Notes: generated by a model not told the origin, from the sequence alone. Shown: positions 45,795 to 54,217, numbered from the stretch's first letter. The stretch: 64,000 nucleotides of DNA from a virus (IMGVR_UViG_3300017917_001194:22397-86396); one strand, 5' to 3'. Translations and numbers: made by a program.

Positions 45795-46981
45795 TCGTAC
45801 TTGCTTTCTGCTACATGATCACGATAACGATTACCGGCTCTGTTCCACTGCTCGCCAGCACCAGTCATAATATCAACAATGCGATCAATAGTGCCATCGT
45901 TCCAGGCACTAATCTTGCCCATGTTCCGGTGCGGCTGTTTTAAAAGATTAACCAACTTATGATGTGCGTCATCAATGGACCAGGGTACATAGAGCCTATC
46001 AGGATCATTAGCAAAAGTTTCAGGGAAACTGCGATAAGCAGGATATAGAACGTTGGCACCCAAGGTATCGGCTTCAGAAACAGTATTGGATACCCAGTCC
46101 TGTAATGCACAATTAAATAACACCCGAGAATCATTAAGAAGAGCATAGTATTCGTCTTTCTTGAGGTCCTTATAAATCTTTAACAAGCCACGTGCTTCAA
46201 GTTCCTCTGCACGTTTAAGATACTTAGGATTGTTTGAACGCAGTGGACCACCCGAGAACACAGCAAACTCAACATCTGGATCTTCGTTCCAGGTTGTATG
46301 CCACGCTTCAATTAAGTCCATGAAAAAGTCTGGTTGTTTCTCTTGATCAAAACGTGCGGCAAAACACACACGTTTGGTACGTTCAGCAAACGGTTTAACA
46401 TTGAATGGACCACCCACCCGACCTAGTACTTCTTCCTTACCGAATGCTAGTCCACTGATGTTATAGATAGGAGCAGACCAGTTAGCAATACGCATATGTG
46501 CTACCATCTCTTCGTTAGTGGCAAGTATGCCTGTGACAAACTCATTGACCATTTGCTCATACAAGCTCATCCACTTGGCCATACCCCATACGTGTACAAA
46601 GTCATCTGGATCAATAGCTTGTGCTAGACAACGCACATATACACGTGGACGCTGATTGGCTGGAATCTGATCCATAATATATGGTAATGATTCGATACCT
46701 GGTTGGAACATGTCCTCGAAGTAAACAACATCCTCACCAGTACACTCACCGTTACGCATCATCTGTACCAAGTTCATCATTTGACTCATACCAAAGTAAC
46801 TGCGTCCATGTGCGTCTAACACTTGTCCTACACTAATGCTCTTGGTATTGTCAATAGTTTGACCTGGAACTACAACACAATCAATGCCGCGTCGCTTAAA
46901 CACAGCCTCATTCCATTGTTGTAGCTGAAGGGTATAACGGCCTTCGTATGGTTCGAGGCCCATGTAAAAGAGTTTACGCAT
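45791..46981 (-). CDS. GT-B glycosyltransferase-like protein (396 aa)
   Basis: A family 1-like, two-Rossmann-domain glycosyltransferase: KLFYMGLEPYEGRYTLQLQQ starts the first domain, then GEDVVYFEDMFQPGIESL and RPRVYVRCLAQAIDPDDFVH. The second domain has RVCFAARFDQEKQPDFFMDL, EFAVFSGGPLRSNNPKYLKR and SNTVSEADTLGANVLYPAYR with the donor-binding E-x7-E-like pattern. It could glucosylate a glycan or, as in T4, DNA. It sits in the sugar operon with galE. Confidence 0.8.
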   Translation of the reverse strand: MRKLFYMGLEPYEGRYTLQLQQWNEAVFKRRGIDCVVVPGQTIDNTKSISVGQVLDAHGRSYFGMSQMMNLVQMMRNGECTGEDVVYFEDMFQPGIESLPYIMDQIPANQRPRVYVRCLAQAIDPDDFVHVWGMAKWMSLYEQMVNEFVTGILATNEEMVAHMRIANWSAPIYNISGLAFGKEEVLGRVGGPFNVKPFAERTKRVCFAARFDQEKQPDFFMDLIEAWHTTWNEDPDVEFAVFSGGPLRSNNPKYLKRAEELEARGLLKIYKDLKKDEYYALLNDSRVLFNCALQDWVSNTVSEADTLGANVLYPAYRSFPETFANDPDRLYVPWSIDDAHHKLVNLLKQPHRNMGKISAWNDGTIDRIVDIMTGAGEQWNRAGNRYRDHVAESKYE

Positions 46982-46982
46982 G

Positions 46983-47204
46983 TTAGCGGTATCCTGAGAA
47001 TCTGCGGGAATCTTCTACCCACATGTTTTTGGCGTTCTTGCCTTGGATGAATTTGTTATACTGTTGCCAAGCATAACTCTTGAAATTGTAGAGATCGCTC
47101 TCGTTGAAACGATAGCCATAATCCACACAGAAGTCCAAGAAACTTTCTAAGTCATTATGAGTTTGAATGGCCTTAGCACTTGGTCGGTAAACTTGCTTAC
47201 CCAT
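46983..47204 (-). CDS. Small hypothetical protein (73 aa)
   Basis: It begins MGKQVYRPSAKAIQTHNDLE and is mostly helix (SFLDFCVDYGYRFNESDLYN, FKSYAWQQYNKFIQGKNAKN). It is the first gene of the galE operon and ends one base before the GT gene. No family recognised. Confidence 0.66.
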   Translation of the reverse strand: MGKQVYRPSAKAIQTHNDLESFLDFCVDYGYRFNESDLYNFKSYAWQQYNKFIQGKNAKNMWVEDSRRFSGYR

Positions 47205-47238
47205 TTGATGTTCCCTTAAATTTTAATTGAAAGGTTAG

Positions 47239-47278
47239 GGCGAGAAAGTTCGTATTTAATAAGGCATCCGTTCTCGCC
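47239..47278. other. Inverted repeat GGCGAGAA / TTCTCGCC
   Basis: A perfect 8-bp inverted repeat with a 24-base AT-rich loop sits in the divergent spacer between the leftward operon and the rightward endonuclease gene. It may form a terminator-like hairpin or a binding site. The T-run after it is weak on both strands. Confidence 0.4.
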
Positions 47279-47320
47279 ATTCCGGACCGCCTTTGGTAAA
47301 TTGTAATAGTTTGTCTGTGT

Positions 47321-47328
47321 CATAAATA
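47321..47328 (+). promoter_or_regulatory. T4-late-like box (CATAAATA)
   Basis: Plus strand, 24 bases before the endonuclease ATG at 47352. Confidence 0.5.
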
Positions 47329-47351
47329 ACAACGATAGAGAGGTTACCACA

Positions 47352-47960
47352 ATGCCTAAATTATTTAACCCTACATACAATGATACTTGTTTTTTCTGCG
47401 GTTGTCAAGCCCATTACATTAGTTTTAATTCCAAACAACTGCGTTGTGTTGAAAAAATTACTCAGTGCCCAGGTTTTGTTAAAAAAGCCGAAGCATCTCG
47501 ACAAAAGAACATTTCTCCAGAACAAAGACATGCTCATATGAAGCGTATGAGTCAAAACGGCAATGCCAAATTGGTTGAGCTTCATAAAGATAAACATTGG
47601 AGAAAACAGAAAAGCGAAAATATTACTAAAAGTAAAGTAAAAAATGGTTCGGCTATTGACCCATCTCTTAAAGACGCTTGGAAACTTTATGAAGATGCTG
47701 TTGACCGAATCACACGCGAAAGTTGGATTTATTATCAAGATATAATTAATCCGGGTGGTTTAATAAGAGGAAAGGAATTTGAACTGGATCATAAGTTTAG
47801 TAAGGCAGAAGGATTTAAAAATAACATACCGCCTGAATTTATCGGGCATCCTGCTAATCTTGAAATGATTAATAGGTCCGAAAACCGTAAAAAATATAAT
47901 ACCTCATCTATCACAATTAACGAATTACACCAACTCATCGGTCAAACTTTGATCGATTGA
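47352..47960 (+). CDS. HNH-like homing endonuclease (202 aa)
   Basis: A plus-strand gene inserted between leftward operons. A zinc finger CFFCGCQAHYISFNSKQLRC starts the protein, then the nuclease core GKEFELDHKFSKAEGFKNNI with GHPANLEMINRSENRKKYNT, similar to the cores at 17222 and 18360. Its last 19 bases overlap the end of the QueD-like gene on the other strand. It has a late-type box upstream. Confidence 0.82.
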   Translation: MPKLFNPTYNDTCFFCGCQAHYISFNSKQLRCVEKITQCPGFVKKAEASRQKNISPEQRHAHMKRMSQNGNAKLVELHKDKHWRKQKSENITKSKVKNGSAIDPSLKDAWKLYEDAVDRITRESWIYYQDIINPGGLIRGKEFELDHKFSKAEGFKNNIPPEFIGHPANLEMINRSENRKKYNTSSITINELHQLIGQTLID

Positions 47961-48385
47961 GCTGGATAGGATTGTAAAAATTCAATCTGAGCTCCATTCT
48001 CGTTGTCTTCACTGACATCTATTTTAATATCTCGATTTGGGTATTGTTCTGCGATTTGAAGATATAAATCTTCAGCAATCATCTCACAACTCTTAAAATC
48101 AAGATTTAAAATATCATCTTTATACAAGGATTCGACCCAACGTTTAAATTGTATAAATTCAATAGCTCGATCTGAATGTTCAACTTCGATCGCAATTTTA
48201 AAATGAAACATATGCCGGTGGGGGTTAGCTAAGAAACTTACATCATATTCCCCTGCTGTGTTTAACTTTGGATCGGTTGCAGCCGCTGGATATCTATGGA
48301 TGCCTTCGCGGGCAAATGTTACCCAGATCCATCTCTTTGCTTTTTGTTTAATGCGTTCTACTTGTTCACGTTGTTCTTGTATCAT
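47942..48385 (-). CDS. queD: QueD-like pterin synthase with intact zinc site (147 aa)
   Basis: A second PTPS-like protein. FAREGIHRYPAAATDPKLNT gives the first zinc His, FLANPHRHMFHFKIAIEVEH gives H-x-H, SCEMIAEDLYLQIAEQY holds a Cys and Glu, and KIDVSEDNENGAQIEFLQ is the C-terminal part. Unlike the copy at 36876, all three zinc ligands are present, so this may be the working 6-carboxytetrahydropterin synthase. It is ATGA-coupled to the small gene upstream and leads toward the DpdA-like gene. Confidence 0.75.
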   Translation of the reverse strand: MIQEQREQVERIKQKAKRWIWVTFAREGIHRYPAAATDPKLNTAGEYDVSFLANPHRHMFHFKIAIEVEHSDRAIEFIQFKRWVESLYKDDILNLDFKSCEMIAEDLYLQIAEQYPNRDIKIDVSEDNENGAQIEFLQSYPAQSIKV

Positions 48386-48564
48386 TGTGCTTTAATCATT
48401 CCTGGTGGTGGGTTAGAATTTTGCCATCCTTGTTTCCACCAATATTCTACAATACCGCCGGTCCAAGGGCAAGAGGAAATGGGTTCTCCGCTACGATTGG
48501 CTTCGTAACCTTTTGTCCATTCTCTCATGGCAATCTTTTGATCTGATTCGTATGTGGCTGTCAT
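48382..48564 (-). CDS. RMF-like small protein (60 aa)
   Basis: The segment REWTKGYEANRSGEPISSCP with WWKQGWQNSNPP matches the pattern of ribosome modulation factor-like proteins (R-x-W-x-x-G-Y-x-A, C-P, W-x-x-G-W). RMF binds ribosomes and shifts them to an inactive 100S state. A phage copy might alter host translation. Two upstream neighbours are coupled to it by ATGA. Only the motif supports this. Confidence 0.6.
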   Translation of the reverse strand: MTATYESDQKIAMREWTKGYEANRSGEPISSCPWTGGIVEYWWKQGWQNSNPPPGMIKAQ

Positions 48565-48830
48565 AGTTTCAAGTTTTCGTATGTGATGATTTTACCGATC
48601 TCTTCTCCGAGATCCTTCCCTTCTACTATAACATGTAGACTACGGTTGTGTCTATCCTTTTGGTGATCATAGTTTTCGGTTTCGATTACAATGCCACCAT
48701 TTGCTTTGAATACTCTAAAATGAAATCCATTTGAATCAATGCTGTTGGACCTAACTGCAACTTCAATTGGGACCGAATCACAATCGTCTTTTAGTGCCCA
48801 TGTACGTAGTTTTCTTTTAAGCCATTTCAT
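48561..48830 (-). CDS. Hypothetical protein (89 aa)
   Basis: Strand-rich: VPIEVAVRSNSIDSNGFHFR, GGIVIETENYDHQKDRHNRS, LHVIVEGKDLGEEIGKIITY. A short basic leader (MKWLKRKLRTWAL) could be a membrane- or nucleic-acid-touching helix. It overlaps its upstream neighbour by 14 nt. No family recognised. Confidence 0.65.
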   Translation of the reverse strand: MKWLKRKLRTWALKDDCDSVPIEVAVRSNSIDSNGFHFRVFKANGGIVIETENYDHQKDRHNRSLHVIVEGKDLGEEIGKIITYENLKL

Positions 48831-49272
48831 TTGGTGCCTTTATAGTAATAGTTGAAGAAGTTGTTTCGGTTGCGTATCCGTCGCTTGAGATTGAAGTACT
48901 ACAGTTAATGTTACCTCCGGTGCCCGTGCCTGTACCCCACCATATGCCTGGAAGACCTGGTCCTGTGTGTGGTGCTGTGGTAGGTGGAGTACCTGTATAT
49001 GGATATCCTGGACTATAAGGTGCTGGCGTATATGGATGTTGTTGTGCTATTTGTTGGCGCACCATTTGAATTTCGTTACGCAACGACTGAATTTGAATGG
49101 TCAACTCCATCATCTTATCACGCATCTGTTTAATCGGCCCTGGAGTTCGATTATCATCTACTTTGGTCAACGCAACAATCATCATGAGTTTTCTAAATGT
49201 ATCTTTTACCCTTGGATCATCGCTGGTCATAGCCTGATCCAACATGTCCATTAGTTGTTCTAAATCATCCAT
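48817..49272 (-). CDS. Coiled-coil/Pro-Gly-rich hypothetical protein (151 aa)
   Basis: A helical N-terminal half (LEQLMDMLDQAMTSDDPRVK, MRDKMMELTIQIQSLRNEIQ) with a coiled-coil segment is followed by a Pro/Tyr/Gly-rich linker and a strand tail (SDGYATETTSSTITIKAP). The linker is unlike the surrounding genes. Function unknown; possibly a scaffold or assembly protein. Confidence 0.65.
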   Translation of the reverse strand: MDDLEQLMDMLDQAMTSDDPRVKDTFRKLMMIVALTKVDDNRTPGPIKQMRDKMMELTIQIQSLRNEIQMVRQQIAQQHPYTPAPYSPGYPYTGTPPTTAPHTGPGLPGIWWGTGTGTGGNINCSTSISSDGYATETTSSTITIKAPNEMA

Positions 49273-49784
49273 TATTCTATCTCCTGGTCCTTACTGTATT
49301 TAGACCAATCTGTAAACACTGATCTATTTTGTAAGTCGTGTACGCTGTGACACCACACACCTGGATTAGTTGAGGCAAAGTCTACGTCATCGATCTTTAG
49401 TGTGGCATTATATCCCAACTGATTGATGTGCGGTAATTTAACACTAATCATAGGAATAAAGTTTACATAAGTTGTAAGTTCGGTGTTGGGCAAAAACTTT
49501 GCATGAGAAACATCTATGTCCAGTGTACACAAGTAACCAGCAGATAAACATTCGGCAACCATATCAATCCAATGTTTCCATTCATCTGCTGTGATATATT
49601 GTTGTGGGAAACTTTGATTAGCACCGAAGTAAATATGTTCTACTTCTTCTGTGTCGGCCCAATTTAATATATCTTCTGTAGATTGTATGCCCACAACAAA
49701 CAATGTCTTTTTGCCAAACGCCGGTGTATGTTCTACTTCTTCACCCACAAATGCTAGAGTTTTTTCGTGTCCTGGTCTATCCAT
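49272..49784 (-). CDS. Conserved-looking hypothetical protein (170 aa)
   Basis: An alpha/beta protein: KTLFVVGIQSTEDILNWADT, EEVEHIYFGANQSFPQQYIT, WKHWIDMVAECLSAGYLCTL. A possible TIM-barrel or Rossmann half. It lies directly after the DpdA-like gene with a 1-nt overlap, so it may serve DNA modification, for example as a partner subunit. No named family. Confidence 0.66.
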   Translation of the reverse strand: MDRPGHEKTLAFVGEEVEHTPAFGKKTLFVVGIQSTEDILNWADTEEVEHIYFGANQSFPQQYITADEWKHWIDMVAECLSAGYLCTLDIDVSHAKFLPNTELTTYVNFIPMISVKLPHINQLGYNATLKIDDVDFASTNPGVWCHSVHDLQNRSVFTDWSKYSKDQEIE

Positions 49785-51346
49785 TACTTCACCTCTGCTT
49801 CTAATGCATCGAGTTTATCAACTTCGTCAGCAGTAAATTCCTCGCCATGATCTTCGGGTGTGTCATCTACTACGTCAAACAGTGCGTTGAACTGTGGACG
49901 AGCACTGACTGTTTTCTTGCCTTTGAATCCACGTGTGCCGATAATGTCCATCCAATACTTGTTGTAGTGTTCAATGATAGCTTCAGCTTCATCTCTATTG
50001 GGTGTGGCAAAGATGGCATCTACAATATCTTTGAACTTGGCATGGTCGCCATTTTCATACCACATCATGTTAGGCCATGTACCGGAATCATAAGCACGAT
50101 TGGCACGTTGTACTGCTTCTAAGTGTGTCCAAACATTATGACCCATGAGCAAAGCATAACTGAAACTATCCCACGATGTTTTACCTTCTTTACCAATTTT
50201 ATTTAGGTCACCTGGTTTGTACACACAGATATCTTTCATTGTAAACAATCGAGAAATTGGACTTTCATCAAAGTGATTGATTAATCCATCTGCTACTACG
50301 GCTTGTCCATACGGACGGGCGTCTGTGCTATACTTCTTGTCATCCACAATAGGACTCATACGATAACACCATTTGTCATTGTGTGGCAAGTCAATGTGAT
50401 GATATACCTGTCCGTTAGCAGTTGCTAAGAATGGACTAGCACAGTCAAACGAGATAGTAAATGCTGGATTAACATATTTGCGAACAGCACGTTGAATATC
50501 TGTTAACAACACAGCCCACTCTAATTTACTTGTACCCAAGAAGTGCATCCAATCATGAATACCTTCTTGTAACAATCCATCATGACGTAGTGCTACAAGT
50601 CTGCGTAGTACCAAGTGTACATCACACATATTCTGACCACCCATGGCCCATCCATCAAAGTGTGTGTCTGGATACTTAACAGGATCGCAATACTCTTTCA
50701 TAATGTCATACCACTCATCTGCTGAACGATGATTGTCACCTTGTAACACGTTCAAGAACTTGGCACCACCATTATTCTTGCCCTTGCGATGCTTCATGAA
50801 ATAATCATTGTTGAACTTGGTAGCATCTACAGCTTCTTGTAGTGTGGTAATTTGACATTTGGCACTAGCGTTCTTATCGTGAATAACCCAAGTTGGAATA
50901 TCAAGAATCATGCCATAGTCAGCAACACCATCTAGCCACTTCAAGATTGCTTCACGTTTCTTTTGTGCTTTAGGGCAACCACTGTTGGCTTTCCAATCAC
51001 CCTCCCACAAACCCTTGGCAATCTGGAATCCACCTGAGTCACCTAGGATAAATGATCCTGGATCACGATTACGCACCATGTCCTCTGACCAGTCTTGCTT
51101 GGTCAAATCCAAGTTAGCGTGACCACCTGAATATAAACTCCACTTGTACGGAAACAATGCTTTCTGTGGATTAAGCCAGTTCATCATTTCCATGTCTTGA
51201 ATGCCAGCGGGCATACGTGCAGGATCAACGTAAGGACCATTTACTGGATCACGTTGCTTGCCTATGAACGTAGCATAAAAACCACTGATGGCCGGAAGGA
51301 ACACGGCATAATCATTCTGTTTTGCTGTTAAATTATCCTGCGACAT
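49784..51346 (-). CDS. dpdA: DpdA-like DNA tRNA-guanine-transglycosylase homolog (520 aa)
   Basis: A TGT-fold protein of the DpdA group, which exchanges guanine in DNA for a 7-deazaguanine. The general-acid region is PGSFILGDSGGFQIAKGLWE (D103), GWAMGGQ resembles the G-G-L-A-V-G loop, and TISFDCASPFLATANGQVYH holds the likely nucleophile D301. It is longer than bacterial TGT (about 370). The folE, queD-like and queE genes in the window make its substrate. The base could be CDG or preQ0, depending on whether queC exists elsewhere. Confidence 0.85.
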   Translation of the reverse strand: MSQDNLTAKQNDYAVFLPAISGFYATFIGKQRDPVNGPYVDPARMPAGIQDMEMMNWLNPQKALFPYKWSLYSGGHANLDLTKQDWSEDMVRNRDPGSFILGDSGGFQIAKGLWEGDWKANSGCPKAQKKREAILKWLDGVADYGMILDIPTWVIHDKNASAKCQITTLQEAVDATKFNNDYFMKHRKGKNNGGAKFLNVLQGDNHRSADEWYDIMKEYCDPVKYPDTHFDGWAMGGQNMCDVHLVLRRLVALRHDGLLQEGIHDWMHFLGTSKLEWAVLLTDIQRAVRKYVNPAFTISFDCASPFLATANGQVYHHIDLPHNDKWCYRMSPIVDDKKYSTDARPYGQAVVADGLINHFDESPISRLFTMKDICVYKPGDLNKIGKEGKTSWDSFSYALLMGHNVWTHLEAVQRANRAYDSGTWPNMMWYENGDHAKFKDIVDAIFATPNRDEAEAIIEHYNKYWMDIIGTRGFKGKKTVSARPQFNALFDVVDDTPEDHGEEFTADEVDKLDALEAEVK

Positions 51347-51701
51347 TGTCTTCCTTGACTAATGCTTCTACTATTTTAAGTTGTTCTTCTGCTTGTTTGA
51401 ACTTGTCGTATGCGTCTTTGATAGCAGGATTCTTCTCTGCCATCGCCTTCCAACGACGTTCCTCATCGATCTTTTTACCGGCCCAATCAATAACTTCTTT
51501 GGCATTTGGACTTAAATCAACTGACACATCCGAACCTATGCGATACCAATTGGCTGTGCCATCATACACTTCTAGACAGTGACTCTGTACATTGTATCGA
51601 ACCATACCTGCACTGGGCGTTCCGGGACTGATATAAGGCATACCACCACTTGTAGATTGTACGCCTATATATGTATAGTTGCCGTTTATAGAGTTAATCA
51701 T
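51333..51701 (-). CDS. Hypothetical protein, tail-fibre-like N-terminal repeat (122 aa)
   Basis: The first 55 residues (PYISPGTPSAGMVRYNVQSH, CLEVYDGTANWYRIGSDVSV) have the P-x-G-x-[MV]-R-Y-N...LE-V-Y-D-G...W pattern of short beta units seen at the ends of phage fibre proteins. A coiled helix follows (DEERRWKAMAEKNPAIKDAY). It overlaps the DpdA-like gene by 14 nt. A virion role is plausible. Confidence 0.7.
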   Translation of the reverse strand: MINSINGNYTYIGVQSTSGGMPYISPGTPSAGMVRYNVQSHCLEVYDGTANWYRIGSDVSVDLSPNAKEVIDWAGKKIDEERRWKAMAEKNPAIKDAYDKFKQAEEQLKIVEALVKEDNVAG

Positions 51702-52372
51702 TTAATCACCTGTGCTATTAAATTGTAATCCATACTGTATGCATCAAGGATTCTCTGTTTAAGTTCTGGTTGTTCATTTATCCTGCTATATAAAAAGTTT
51801 TTAATTATTTTAGAATCTTGATTTAGATTGCTATCATTACGATCAAGTTGTCCTTCTGAAACAAAACTTAATTTTAGATGATCAGATACTTTATTGTCAA
51901 CATTTGAATCACCTATATAAAAATAAACTCGTGGCGTATTTGGTAACAACTCTTCAACAAATTTATATTGTGGATACACATGATCGTCAAAAGATTCTAA
52001 GTTATCAAAAATTAATCTTTCGGTTAACCATGTATAGTTGTTTACAAAATCCTCGCCAGTTTTTCTTTGGAAGTTTGGGCCTGGGCCAAATTTTATGTTA
52101 AAAAAACTACTAGCATTTAATATCCAACTTAGTGCGTACTGAGCAAAACCGGATACCCATCTGTCTAACGGATCTCTTAATATTATTATTAATTCATTAA
52201 TGCGTTCAGCATTAAGATTGTTAATATTTGCGGCGGACCAGCCGTTTGCATTTAACCAACTGGAATAATAAGAGCTGGCATTTTTAGGAATGTTAACCAT
52301 AAACTTTGTATGATCTTGATTAACATTCCCCGATCCAGGAGTATACCCACGACGTATTAAATGCTCACTCAC
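51698..52372 (-). CDS. Sulfotransferase-like protein (224 aa)
   Basis: The 5'-phosphosulfate-binding loop is KFMVNIPKNASSYYSSWLNA (P-K-N-A-S-S), and the 3'-phosphate motif is ELIIILRDPLDRWVSGFAQY. These are the signature motifs of PAPS-dependent sulfotransferases. It would transfer sulfate to a sugar or other hydroxyl. Phage sulfotransferases are rare. It sits between the fibre-like protein and the clamp gene, so its link to the glycan genes is only inferred. Confidence 0.78.
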   Translation of the reverse strand: MSEHLIRRGYTPGSGNVNQDHTKFMVNIPKNASSYYSSWLNANGWSAANINNLNAERINELIIILRDPLDRWVSGFAQYALSWILNASSFFNIKFGPGPNFQRKTGEDFVNNYTWLTERLIFDNLESFDDHVYPQYKFVEELLPNTPRVYFYIGDSNVDNKVSDHLKLSFVSEGQLDRNDSNLNQDSKIIKNFLYSRINEQPELKQRILDAYSMDYNLIAQVIK

Positions 52373-53091
52373 TTACTTTGTGCTGGAAGAATATAGTTAT
52401 AAGTTGCCAAGCCAGAGTTAACTGTAATTTGTGCGGCACCATCATCACTAATCTTAAATGACTTGTCACCTGTTAAATCCAAGATGCTAATAACAGTCTT
52501 GATTGGCCATGCCCATGAACGCTTGAGTACACCTTGTACACTTGGTTGAAATACAAAGTTACCTGCGTGGGTGGAGTGATCACCAAAGAAGAACTTCAAA
52601 TCACCATTGTCTGTTTTTGCTTGGAATGTTACTTCCTCTGCGTTAGCACTTGCCTGCATCTTCAAACGCTGAATAGCCGCTTGTGTTGGCTCAAAGTCAA
52701 TGTGCCAGTTAACACCTTTGAACTTAACTGTTTTAAGTTTTTCGTTGACAATCTCACTTGCCATAAAGCGATAGTTATTCTTAAAGTCACCTGTGGCATT
52801 TTCAAAGTTAATGCCATCTGGTGCACCTGTGTCTTTGCGTGTGATGCTTAGTTTAGCATTCTCTTTATACTCTTGAATGTTCAACAAGATACTAAGTTTA
52901 CCCAAGTTAGGCATACCAAAGTTACCAACAAAGTCTGCTACTGGAGCGGCAAACTTGCCCTCCAATACAACTGAACGGTCTTCTGCGATGCCCGCAATAA
53001 TTGTTTCGTTAGCATCGCCTGTAATTTTTACAAGGTCAATACAGCCTAATTTGTATGTGTGTTCTACTAAGTCTAATAAATGATCTCTCAT
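52369..53091 (-). CDS. 45: Sliding clamp, T4 gp45-like (240 aa)
   Basis: A DNA polymerase processivity factor. Its length and gp45-like layout fit T4 gp45 (228): MRDHLLDLVEHTYKLGCIDL, VVLEGKFAAPVADFVGNFGM with PNLGKLSILLNI (first domain), VNWHIDFEPTQAAIQRL, and the C-terminal VISILDLTGDKSFKISDDGA. It forms a trimeric ring and, in T4, also activates late transcription. The gene has its own promoter overlapping the end of the next gene upstream, and lies in the replication block. Confidence 0.85.
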   Translation of the reverse strand: MRDHLLDLVEHTYKLGCIDLVKITGDANETIIAGIAEDRSVVLEGKFAAPVADFVGNFGMPNLGKLSILLNIQEYKENAKLSITRKDTGAPDGINFENATGDFKNNYRFMASEIVNEKLKTVKFKGVNWHIDFEPTQAAIQRLKMQASANAEEVTFQAKTDNGDLKFFFGDHSTHAGNFVFQPSVQGVLKRSWAWPIKTVISILDLTGDKSFKISDDGAAQITVNSGLATYNYILPAQSK

Positions 53092-53112
53092 GTGTTTCTC
53101 CTATGATGTTTG

Positions 53113-53141
53113 ATTATACTGGGGTTATTTAGAATTTGCAA
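53113..53141 (-). promoter_or_regulatory. Sigma70-like promoter before the clamp gene
   Basis: Minus strand TTGCAA, 17 bases, TATAAT. It lies at the boundary of the 53125-54216 gene, as if providing extra early expression for gp45. Confidence 0.6.
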
Positions 53142-54216
53142 TAGGTTCGAGTAAATTTTTTCTACCAGATTTGATAATTATTTCTTTTAATTCTTCTGCG
53201 GTGTATAAATCTCTTTTATCTTTTTCCACTAATTGAAATTCATCAACAAGATTTCTTAAAAAATGTAGCTCGGCAATCGATTTTTTAATTTTTATCTTAG
53301 CCAAAGTTTGTCCACCACGTAAACTGGTAAGATCTCCTGGTTTTTTAAATTCGATCCATGTGTTTGGTCCATCATCGTGATGTTTGAATAGTACTTCGTA
53401 GCCGATTCTCTCAGCTAGTGCTACAACCAGATTACCGGGAGTATAAGAGCTATAATTCATCTCAGTCAGTATAACTGCTTTTGCACGGTCACAATCATTG
53501 AATGTCATGATTAACACACCGCCTGGACGAAGTTTTTGATAAATTTCCTCAAGATACTGTTTGATAATTTCAAAGGGCTTAAAATTAAAGAAGTGGTAAC
53601 TAAAACAAAATCCAAATTGGCCATTGGGTATCTTTTCTAAGATTTCGTGATCCTCTGATTCTGTAATAACATATGGACGTAACCTACGTCGATATTCTGG
53701 TGTAAATTTTTGCATCACAGGATCTAATAAAGTATGTCTTATATCTATTAGATACAATGGATCAAACATAACCAAATCATCAATAAAATTTTCAAGCCCA
53801 GGACGAATAATCATGCCGGGATATTTCCATGATGAGTAACGTTTTAGTCTTGCTCGAAGTAATAAATCAGTTTCTTGATTAAATGTCAATCGGCGATTCA
53901 AGATTTGCTCATCGGTTTCTTTTGTTATTCCCTTATAAAGCTCGTAGCTTTTACTAAAGTAAGGTTTTTCTACTTCGCTGATTATCTTGTCAAGTTCGTC
54001 TTTCAGTGAATAAAAATTATCTCTGAATTGATCAAATTTTAAATTAATTTCATTGAAATGTTCCTTGAGTGTTTCTGTATGATTGCCTAATTGTACAGAC
54101 TGGCTCTCAACTAAGTGTATAACTTTGGTTAATTCTGATTGTGCCTGTTGCTTGACATCATTAACAATCTGCATGTCAATTTGATTACGGTAGGCTACTA
54201 GTTCGCTTAGTTTCAT
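53125..54216 (-). CDS. Methyltransferase-like protein with coiled-coil start (363 aa)
   Basis: I chose the ATG at 54216, 1 base after the polymerase stop; the longer frame is the polymerase tail out of frame. The first 100 residues are a coiled coil (LVESQSVQLGNHTETLKEHF). The C-terminal half has FGFCFSYHFFNFKPFEIIKQ and LRPGGVLIMTFNDCDRAKAV, the end of a SAM-methyltransferase-like fold without a clear motif I. It lies between DNA polymerase and clamp genes, which suggests a replication-linked or DNA-processing role. Confidence 0.7.
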   Translation of the reverse strand: MKLSELVAYRNQIDMQIVNDVKQQAQSELTKVIHLVESQSVQLGNHTETLKEHFNEINLKFDQFRDNFYSLKDELDKIISEVEKPYFSKSYELYKGITKETDEQILNRRLTFNQETDLLLRARLKRYSSWKYPGMIIRPGLENFIDDLVMFDPLYLIDIRHTLLDPVMQKFTPEYRRRLRPYVITESEDHEILEKIPNGQFGFCFSYHFFNFKPFEIIKQYLEEIYQKLRPGGVLIMTFNDCDRAKAVILTEMNYSSYTPGNLVVALAERIGYEVLFKHHDDGPNTWIEFKKPGDLTSLRGGQTLAKIKIKKSIAELHFLRNLVDEFQLVEKDKRDLYTAEELKEIIIKSGRKNLLEPIANSK

Positions 54217-54217
54217 C

